From contig JBBDQO010000043.1 of NCBI GenBank assembly GCA_040905925.1, forward strand, positions 1-45,036: a stretch of DNA of 45,036 nt, given 5' to 3'. The notes below the pieces were generated by a model. The model saw only the letters and a program-made list of their open reading frames with translations, had not been told where the DNA came from and ran no database searches. Positions within the stretch are counted from its first letter, which is position 1. The number at the start of each line of letters is the position of its first letter. The position numbers were made by a program, and so were the translations under genes. This DNA is from JALYNX01 sp040905925. GTDB lineage: Bacteria; Actinomycetota; Acidimicrobiia; Spongiisociales; ZC4RG35. Below, in pieces: positions 39,227 through 45,036 of this stretch.

Positions 39227-39925
39227 ATGAGACGCACCTCATCCGTCATCGGTCACCGGGGATGGCCCGCCCGGTTCCCGGACAACACCCTCAGTGGATT
39301 GCTGGCCGCGGCCACCGTGGCCGACGCCGTGGAGGTCGACGTCCGGCGTTGCGCCGACGGCAAGCTGGTTCTCTCCCATGACCCCGATCTGGCCGGTTAC
39401 CCGGTGACGGCCCACGGATGGGGCTTCCTCGGCGAGCTGGATCTCGGAGGGGGCCATCATCCCGCCCTTCTCGATGAGGCACTGGGGGCGCTCCCTGAGA
39501 CCCCGGTGTTACTCGAGGTCAAGAACCTCCCGAATCAACCCGGGTTCGAGCCCGATCATCGGATCGGTCTCGAAACCGCCTCGAGGGCTCGCCCCGGAGA
39601 TGTGGTCACATCGTTCTACTGGCCGACCGTCGTAGCCGTCCGCCATCAGTTCCCGGATGTAGCCACCGGGTTGATCGTCGGAGAATGGGGAGAACTCGGT
39701 CAATCAATAGAACAATGTCTGGACGCCGGCCATTCCGCGGTGGTCCCCGACGTGAGGCTGGTTCGCAACGACAGAGGACGCCAGCTGGTGAGCGAGACCG
39801 ACCTCGACGTCTACGTCTGGACGGTCAACGACCCGGCCGAAGCCGAAGAGTTGGCCGGGATAGGAGTAGCGGGCATCATTACCGACGATCCCGGACTGAT
39901 CTCCTCCATCAGGGAAAGCCAATGA
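39227..39925 (+). CDS. Glycerophosphodiester phosphodiesterase
   Basis: A 232-aa GDPD-family TIM barrel. It shows VIGHRGWPARFPDNTLSGL (His-Arg at 9-10 and an Asn), AVEVDVRRCADGKLVLSHDP (metal Glu/Asp and catalytic His) and LLEVKN. The end VYVWTVNDPAEAEELAGIGV, then GIITDDP, is typical. It hydrolyses glycerophosphodiesters to glycerol-3-phosphate and an alcohol. There is no signal peptide, so it is cytoplasmic. It overlaps the yqeY-like gene by ATGA. Confidence 0.9.
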   Translation: MRRTSSVIGHRGWPARFPDNTLSGLLAAATVADAVEVDVRRCADGKLVLSHDPDLAGYPVTAHGWGFLGELDLGGGHHPALLDEALGALPETPVLLEVKNLPNQPGFEPDHRIGLETASRARPGDVVTSFYWPTVVAVRHQFPDVATGLIVGEWGELGQSIEQCLDAGHSAVVPDVRLVRNDRGRQLVSETDLDVYVWTVNDPAEAEELAGIGVAGIITDDPGLISSIRESQ

Positions 39926-40386
39926 CTATCAGGGAAGAGCTCGCCGAAGAGCTGAAGAACGCGATGCGGGCCCAGGATGGCCCGAGACGTGACGTGATCC
40001 GCCAGGTGGAGACCGAGGTTGCCGTTGCCCGGAGCCAGCCCGGCTTCGAGGGTGAGGTCGACGACGAGCTCTACCGCAGCGTGATCGCCTCCTACGTCAG
40101 GAAGATGGACAAAGCGCGCAACGAGTACCTGGAGATCGGAGAGCGTGGCGCGGCCATGGCGGAGAAGCTCGGCTTCGAGGTCGAATACCTGTCGAGATGG
40201 CTCCCCAGCAAGCTCGACGAGAAGGCGACCAGAGACCTGGTCTCGAGCGCTATCACCACGTTGGGCGTAGCTGGCGATGAGAAGGCCGCAGGACGGGTGA
40301 TCGGGCACCTGATGAAGACCCATGGCAAGGATCTGGACGGGGGACTGGTCAATCGTCTGGTGCGGGAGGAGCTGGCGCCCGATTGA
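39922..40386 (+). CDS. YqeY/GatB-related protein
   Basis: A 154-aa helical protein of the YqeY family, homologous to the tRNA-binding tail of GatB and GlnRS. It reads MTIREELAEELKNAMRAQDG, then RRDVIRQVETEVA, YLSRWLPSKLDEKA and GRVIGHLMKTHGKDLDGGLV. Its precise function is unknown; it may assist amidotransferase or bind RNA. It overlaps the GDPD gene before it and the ligase gene after it, so the three form one operon. Confidence 0.88.
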   Translation: MTIREELAEELKNAMRAQDGPRRDVIRQVETEVAVARSQPGFEGEVDDELYRSVIASYVRKMDKARNEYLEIGERGAAMAEKLGFEVEYLSRWLPSKLDEKATRDLVSSAITTLGVAGDEKAAGRVIGHLMKTHGKDLDGGLVNRLVREELAPD

Positions 40387-41327
40387 GCGTCCCCGATTTC
40401 GAGCCGATGCTCGCCACCCGGTGGCCGGCCGCGTTCGATGACCCGGGATGGTGGTTTGAGGTCAAGTGGGATGGGTATCGAGCGATCGTGTCCGCCGAAG
40501 GAGGCCGAATTCGGGCCCGGTCTCGCCGTGGTCTCGACCTGACCGGGCCCTTCCCCGAGTTGGCGGGACTACCGATTCCCGAGGGAATCGCGGTCGACGG
40601 CGAGGTCGTTGCCTTCGACGAGCAGGGTCGCCCCTCCTTCTCCAACCTTCAGCGGAGGACCGGGTTCGGCGGTCGGGGCACCGGCGCCGAGGTGGGGGTC
40701 AATCTCGTGGTCTTCGACCTCCTCTTCGCCGGTGAGAATCTCACCGGTCTTCCCTACGAGGACCGGCACGCCCGGCTGGAGAAGCTGATCCTGCCCGAGC
40801 CAATCGTGGTCCCCGAGCCCGTCCCTGAGCAAGGGCTCTCCTTGTTCGCCGCCGCACAAGCTCAGGGTCTGGAGGGAATCGTCGCCAAGAGGCTCGGCTC
40901 ACCCTATTGGCCCGGGCGACGGTCCTCGGACTGGCGCAAGATCTCGGTCAAGCACCGCCTTCGCTCAGTCGTCGGCGGGTATCTGCCTGGCGAGGGAGGG
41001 AGGGCGTCGACCTTTGGATCGATCCTGGTCGGGCTGTATGACGAGAGGGGTCTGCGCTGGATCGCGGCAGTTGGCTCGGGCTTTGATGAGGCGGCGCTCA
41101 ATGCGTTCTCAACAGCGCTCCATGAGCTGGAACGCCCTGCAAAGCCGTTCTACAACGAGGTGGTGGTGCCCAACCCGAACCGGCCGGTGTGGGTGGAACC
41201 GGGAATCGTGGTCGACGTCGAGTACAAAGAATGGACCCACGACCTCCACCTCAGGGCGCCGGTCTACAAGGGGATAGAGATCGCCGATCCGGGAACCGTC
41301 ACCTGGGCCGAGGAGGGACCGGGTTAG
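40383..41327 (+). CDS. ATP-dependent DNA ligase (LigD-ligase-domain type)
   Basis: A 314-aa stand-alone ligase starting at a TTG that overlaps the previous stop. The adenylated lysine is Lys28 in motif I (EVKWDGYRA). Other motifs are DGEVVAFDEQGRPSF (III), NLVVFDLLF (IIIa), LEGIVAKRLGSPYWPGRRS (IV) and DWRKISVKH (V). The OB domain follows with VVGGYLPGEGG. With Ku encoded convergently and overlapping by 4 bases, it is the likely ligase for non-homologous end joining. The polymerase and nuclease parts of LigD are not fused here and not seen in the window. Confidence 0.87.
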   Translation: MSVPDFEPMLATRWPAAFDDPGWWFEVKWDGYRAIVSAEGGRIRARSRRGLDLTGPFPELAGLPIPEGIAVDGEVVAFDEQGRPSFSNLQRRTGFGGRGTGAEVGVNLVVFDLLFAGENLTGLPYEDRHARLEKLILPEPIVVPEPVPEQGLSLFAAAQAQGLEGIVAKRLGSPYWPGRRSSDWRKISVKHRLRSVVGGYLPGEGGRASTFGSILVGLYDERGLRWIAAVGSGFDEAALNAFSTALHELERPAKPFYNEVVVPNPNRPVWVEPGIVVDVEYKEWTHDLHLRAPVYKGIEIADPGTVTWAEEGPG

Positions 41328-42121
41328 CCGGCCTTGGCCGTCTTGACCTCTTTGGACTTGGTGGCCTCGACCGAGGCCTTGAGGGCCTCGAGAAGGTCGA
41401 CCACCTTGGTGGGCTCCGGCGACGACGAGGTCACAATTTCCTCGCCGGCGACTTTCCTCTCGGCCAGTTCCTCGATCGCCTCCCGGGTCCGGTCCACATA
41501 GGCGTCGGCGGCGAAGGGCTTGGTGAGGTTGTCGATCAGGGTTGCCGCCATCTCGACCTCTTCGGGTCGGATCTCGACCTTGGCGTCGAGCTCTTCGAAC
41601 TCGGCCTCCCGGATCTCGTCCGGCCAATACATGGTCTCCATAACGATCACGCCGTCCTTGGCTCGCAACGTGGCGAGTTGCTGCTTCTCCCTGATCGAGA
41701 CCTTGGCGACCCCCACCCTGCCTTTTTCCTTGAGAGCCTCCTCGAGGATCTTGTAAGCCTTGATTCCAGTCTTCTCAGGTGCCAGGTAGTACGTCGACTT
41801 GTAGAACATCGGATCGATCTCCGACTCGTCGACGAACTGCACTACGTCGATCAGCTTGTTTCCCTCAGGGTGGGCGGAGGCCAGCTCGTCGTCGGTGAAC
41901 ACGACATAGCGGTCCTTCTCGAACTCATAGCCCCGGACGATGTCGTCCCAGGCGACCTCTTCACCGTCGGCTTCGGCTACCCGCTTGTAGCGGATGGGGG
42001 AGTGGTCGGTCTTGCGGAGTTGCTTGAACTTCGGGGTCTTGTTGTCGGTCGCGGTGTAGAGGCCCACCGGGATTGTGACCAGACCGAAGTTGATGGCGCC
42101 TTTCCATATTGAACGAGGCAT
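41324..42121 (-). CDS. ku: Ku protein for non-homologous end joining
   Basis: A 265-aa bacterial Ku, which forms a homodimeric ring on DNA ends and recruits the ligase. It begins MPRSIWKGAINFGLVTIPVG, the conserved start. It contains KFKQLRKTDHSPIRYKRV, VVQFVDESEIDPMFYKSTYY and MTPWPDEIR-like METMYWPDEIREAEF. The C-terminus is Lys-rich (KASVEATKSKEVKTAKAG), as in Ku proteins whose tail binds DNA. It ends 4 bases inside the convergent ligase gene. Confidence 0.93.
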   Translation of the reverse strand: MPRSIWKGAINFGLVTIPVGLYTATDNKTPKFKQLRKTDHSPIRYKRVAEADGEEVAWDDIVRGYEFEKDRYVVFTDDELASAHPEGNKLIDVVQFVDESEIDPMFYKSTYYLAPEKTGIKAYKILEEALKEKGRVGVAKVSIREKQQLATLRAKDGVIVMETMYWPDEIREAEFEELDAKVEIRPEEVEMAATLIDNLTKPFAADAYVDRTREAIEELAERKVAGEEIVTSSSPEPTKVVDLLEALKASVEATKSKEVKTAKAG

Positions 42122-42140
42122 AAGGGGGAGTCTATTGAAG

Positions 42141-42240
42141 NNNNNNNNNNNNNNNNNNNNNNNNNNNNNNNNNNNNNNNNNNNNNNNNNNNNNNNNNNNN
42201 NNNNNNNNNNNNNNNNNNNNNNNNNNNNNNNNNNNNNNNN
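42141..42240. other. Assembly gap (100 N)
   Basis: A run of exactly 100 N, the usual scaffold-gap placeholder. It lies between the ku promoter region and tRNA-Arg; its true length is unknown, and genes could be missing here. Confidence 0.95.
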
Positions 42241-42263
42241 TCGTTCACTGGGGGGAGACACAG

Positions 42264-42335
<72 letters not shown>

Positions 42336-42382
42336 GTCGAAGGGTCAATCCTATCGAGAGCACCGCCCCTACCCTCCCGGGG

Positions 42383-43603
42383 GTGAAGTACGTCTCGACC
42401 AGGGGTGACGCGCCCGAGCTGGATTTTCACTCCACCGTGGTGGCGGGTCTGGCGCCGGATGGCGGGCTCTATGTGCCCACCGAGATCCCGGTCCTTCCCG
42501 AAGCCTGGGAGCAGTGGAGCTATGTCGAGGCTCTGTCGTCGACGCTTTCCCTGTTCGGCGCCGGGGAGACCAAGGATCTGGTCGAGTTGGCCGCCTCGCG
42601 TTTCCGGCACCCGGGGATCGCCCCCATCGTCCCGGTTGGTGATCGATTTGCCTTCGAGTTGTTTTGGGGGCCGACGCTCTCCTTCAAGGACCACGCCCTT
42701 CAGGTCTTGGGCGGGCTCCTCGAGCGGGAGCTCGGCACCCGGACGGGCGTCATCCTCGGGGCCACATCGGGAGACACGGGATCGGCGGCCATCGAGGCAA
42801 TTCGGGGAAGACCCAACATGAGGATCGTCGTCCTCTACCCGGAGGGCATGGTGTCCGACTTCCAACGCCGCCAGATGACGACAGTTGACGACCGCAATGT
42901 GTCGGCGGTGGCGGTGCGGGGGACGTTCGACCAATGCCAGATGCTGGTCAAGGAGGCGTTTCGCTCACATCGCGACCTGTTGGCATTCAACTCGATCAAC
43001 TGGGCACGGATCGCCACCCAGGTCGGTTACTACGTGTTCCTCGGATCGAGCGTCGGGGAGAGGTTTGACGTGGTCGTTCCCACGGGGAACTTCGGAAATG
43101 TCTATTCCTGTTGGTTGGCGAAACGGATGGGGGTTCCCATCGGCACCATCACGATTGCCAACAATGCCAATCAGGGTCTCGCCGATCTGGTGGGCACAGG
43201 GTCGATGAGCCACCGACCGGTCGTGGCCACGGTGGCGCCGGCCATGGACGTCGGCATCCCCTCCAACCTCGAGCGTTTCGCCGGCGATCCGCAGGTCGAG
43301 TTCGCGGCCGGTTACGCCGACGACACTCAGATTCGCCAGACCATCTCCGACGTGTACCGCGACCACGGCTACGTCCTCGACCCTCACACCGCTGCGGCCT
43401 GGCATGTCGGAGTGGCCACCAGGACCAACCTGCCTCAGGTAGTGGTCGCCACTGCGCACCCCGCCAAGTTCTTCGAGACGATCAGGGCAAGCCTGGGTCA
43501 ATCCCCGGAGTGGCCCGAGATTCATGATGAACTGTTCCAACTCCCGGAGCGAATCGAGGTGATAGAACCCGATACTTCAGAGCTGGAACGGTTGATCCGA
43601 TAG
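42383..43603 (+). CDS. thrC: Threonine synthase
   Basis: A 406-aa PLP enzyme that converts O-phosphohomoserine to threonine. It begins KYVSTRGDAPELDFHSTVV, then LAPDGGLYVPTEIP, the class-defining N-terminus. The PLP lysine is Lys102 in TLSFKDHALQVLGG, and the phosphate loop GATSGDTGSAAIEA is at about 128-141. VVPTGNFGNVYSCWLAKRMG follows (about 231-250). The GTG start fits the family length. No other threonine gene is adjacent. Confidence 0.92.
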   Translation: MKYVSTRGDAPELDFHSTVVAGLAPDGGLYVPTEIPVLPEAWEQWSYVEALSSTLSLFGAGETKDLVELAASRFRHPGIAPIVPVGDRFAFELFWGPTLSFKDHALQVLGGLLERELGTRTGVILGATSGDTGSAAIEAIRGRPNMRIVVLYPEGMVSDFQRRQMTTVDDRNVSAVAVRGTFDQCQMLVKEAFRSHRDLLAFNSINWARIATQVGYYVFLGSSVGERFDVVVPTGNFGNVYSCWLAKRMGVPIGTITIANNANQGLADLVGTGSMSHRPVVATVAPAMDVGIPSNLERFAGDPQVEFAAGYADDTQIRQTISDVYRDHGYVLDPHTAAAWHVGVATRTNLPQVVVATAHPAKFFETIRASLGQSPEWPEIHDELFQLPERIEVIEPDTSELERLIR

Positions 43604-43621
43604 GTGAATTCGAAGGCTGCT

Positions 43622-43649
43622 TTGCGCAATCGCGTCGAGTGGCTACGAT
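43622..43649 (+). promoter_or_regulatory. rho: rho promoter
   Basis: TTGCGC (43622-43627) and TACGAT (43644-43649) are separated by 16 bases. This would start transcription near 43656 and give a 5' leader of about 130 bases before the rho ATG. Long leaders occur on rho mRNAs that are autoregulated; no specific structure was identified. Confidence 0.5.
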
Positions 43650-43784
43650 GAACATCGCTGCCGGCGCCAAGGGACACGGCAACGACCCACCCAACAGGCC
43701 TCTTTCGAGGCATTGCCCCATAGCTGTGCGATGGTGCATATCCCGGTCCAAGTGAGCCCCTAGGGACGAATCGCGAAGGATCCA

Positions 43785-45036
43785 ATGACCACACGAGCTC
43801 AACTCCAGAGCAAGTCGATCGACGAACTCCGTCAGATCGCGGCGGCGGTCGGCATCGAGACCGACGGTCTCCAGAAATCGAAACTGATCAGTGCCCTGGC
43901 CGACGCCGGTCAGGTCGCAGAGGACAGCTCGCCGGCGAATGTCGTCGAGTTGCCACAGGTGACGGTGCGTCCGGAGCGGACCGCCCCGGACGGCGAAACC
44001 GAACCGGCCCATGTCGAATCAGGTGACTCAGAGTCGGGCTCTGCGCCGCGGGTCGACGGGCGATCGGAGTTCTCGGACGAGTTTCGTGGTGGCAACCGCC
44101 AGCGGCGGCGCCGTCGCGGCGGCACCGGTCAGCGCGATGACGAGTTCATCCCGGAAGAGGAGCTTGAGGTCCGGGAGGGCCTGCTCGACATCCTCCCTGA
44201 GGGCTACGGCTTCCTTCGTGTCACCGGTTATTTGCCCGGAGAAAACGACGTGTACGTGTCGGCCAACCAGGTCCGGAAGTTTCGTCTTCGCAAGGGTGAC
44301 ATTGTCTCCGGCCCGATCAGGCCCCCACGCTCCAAAGAGAAGTTTCCCGCAGTGGTTCGCATCGACAAGGTCAACGGGGTGACCTCCGACGAAGCCATGA
44401 ACCGGCCGAAGTTCGAATCCCTGACCCCGCTCTTCCCCGACCAGCGACTCAGGCTCGAAATCGAGTCCAGGCCCAACGGGATCCTGACCCGGATCGTCGA
44501 TCTGATCGCCCCCATCGGCAAGGGCCAACGCGGCCTGATCGTCTCGCCGCCCAAGGCGGGCAAGACCACGGTGCTCCAGGAGATTGCACAGTCGATCACG
44601 ACCAACAACCCCGAGTGCTATCTGATGGTGGTGTTGGTCGACGAGCGCCCTGAGGAAGTCACCGACATGCAGCGCTCGGTGAAGGGCGAAGTGATCTACT
44701 CCACCTTCGACCGTCCGGCCGAAGAGCACACCCAGGTGTCAGAGCTTGCCCTGGAGCGTGCCAAGAGACTGGTCGAGATGGGGAGCGATGTCGTCATCCT
44801 CCTCGACTCGGTCACCCGACTCGCCCGGGCCTACAACCTGGCGACTCCGGCCTCGGGGCGAATCCTCTCCGGTGGTGTCGACTCACAGGCGCTCTACCCG
44901 CCCAAGCGGTTCTTTGGCGCGGCGAGGAACATCGAGGAAGGCGGTTCCCTCACCATTCTCGGCACCGCACTCGTGGAGACCGGCTCCAAGATGGACGAGG
45001 TCATCTTCGAGGAGTTCAAGGGCACCGGGAACATGG
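43785..45036 (+). CDS. rho: Transcription termination factor Rho (5' part; runs off the right edge)
   Basis: At least 417 codons of Rho from the ATG at 43785 (GAAGGA upstream). The N-terminus has a Rho-N/SAP-like helix region TTRAQLQSKSIDELRQIAAA. An acidic then Arg-rich insert (about 45-120, RQRRRRRGG) follows, as in actinobacterial Rho but shorter. The RNA-binding cold-shock-like domain reads EGLLDILPEGYGFLR and NDVYVSANQVRKFRLRKGD. The ATPase has the P-loop VSPPKAGKTTVLQEIA and Walker B DVVILLDSVTRLARAYN. Rho is an RNA helicase ring that terminates transcription. Confidence 0.95.
   Translation, partial: MTTRAQLQSKSIDELRQIAAAVGIETDGLQKSKLISALADAGQVAEDSSPANVVELPQVTVRPERTAPDGETEPAHVESGDSESGSAPRVDGRSEFSDEFRGGNRQRRRRRGGTGQRDDEFIPEEELEVREGLLDILPEGYGFLRVTGYLPGENDVYVSANQVRKFRLRKGDIVSGPIRPPRSKEKFPAVVRIDKVNGVTSDEAMNRPKFESLTPLFPDQRLRLEIESRPNGILTRIVDLIAPIGKGQRGLIVSPPKAGKTTVLQEIAQSITTNNPECYLMVVLVDERPEEVTDMQRSVKGEVIYSTFDRPAEEHTQVSELALERAKRLVEMGSDVVILLDSVTRLARAYNLATPASGRILSGGVDSQALYPPKRFFGAARNIEEGGSLTILGTALVETGSKMDEVIFEEFKGTGNM

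Overview
The window is about 45 kb of high-GC DNA from an actinobacterium, most likely an uncultured Acidimicrobiia-type lineage. A WhiB-like Fe-S regulator, a DUF3107 protein, a galU-moeA-SepX/GlpR block, an FmdB/Ruc-type zinc ribbon, an rsmI-tatD-rsmA-ispE-(tRNA-Gln)-glmU-prs block, and frequent GTG/TTG and leaderless starts all point there. A 100-base run of N (42141-42240) shows it is a draft scaffold.

Left core (1-10427). Two divergent aldehyde dehydrogenases share a perfect 14-bp palindrome that looks like a repressor operator. The rightward one leads into a class III aminotransferase, a GNAT acetyltransferase and DapB. On the minus strand lie an FmdB-type zinc ribbon, a SAF-domain protein and UppP. 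Then comes a tightly overlapping plus-strand run: plsY, galU, moeA, moaC, a SepX/GlpR-like membrane protein and a translin-family protein, ended by a strong hairpin. The galU-moeA-GlpR arrangement matches the actinobacterial Glp/GlpR (SepX) cell-division neighbourhood, so the MoeA may also be the divisome protein Glp. An intact tRNA-Ala(CGC) follows.

Accessory region (10386-about 23010). The last 42 bases of tRNA-Ala plus one base, starting at the anticodon loop, are repeated exactly at 16287-16329. This marks a 5.9-kb island integrated at the tRNA. It carries a HEPN/ApeA-like candidate antiphage protein, an HD-GYP/LuxR protein, a small ABM-like protein, the broken 5' half of a tRNA-Ile(GAT) and a secreted RTX-type protein. 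No integrase is visible. Beyond it is a scarred stretch: an autoregulated Fic protein, a frameshifted IS481-type transposase tail, CcdA with a TlpA-like thioredoxin lipoprotein, a LacI regulator next to a deleted Ytf-type sugar importer (one truncated and one intact permease), and a truncated polymorphic-toxin tail with a truncated CPCC-type immunity gene.

Right core (about 23010-45036). A multi-TM NnrS-like protein, a VapBC module and a frameshifted beta-propeller/PGRP amidase gene come first, then a lipoprotein metalloprotease, DUF192 and RsmI. These are followed by an AbrB/zinc-ribbon regulator, TatD, RsmA, IspE, a two-gene ABC exporter, tRNA-Gln, GlmU and Prs. Next are a PQQ-type sugar dehydrogenase, a LysM protein, DUF3107 and a WhiB gene with a perfect CRP-type palindrome. 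Then come GDPD, YqeY, an NHEJ pair (ATP-dependent ligase and Ku), tRNA-Arg, ThrC and the start of rho.

The core parts look like ordinary housekeeping. The interest is concentrated in the accessory region and in a few regulatory sites. All family names come from reading motifs; no database search was possible.
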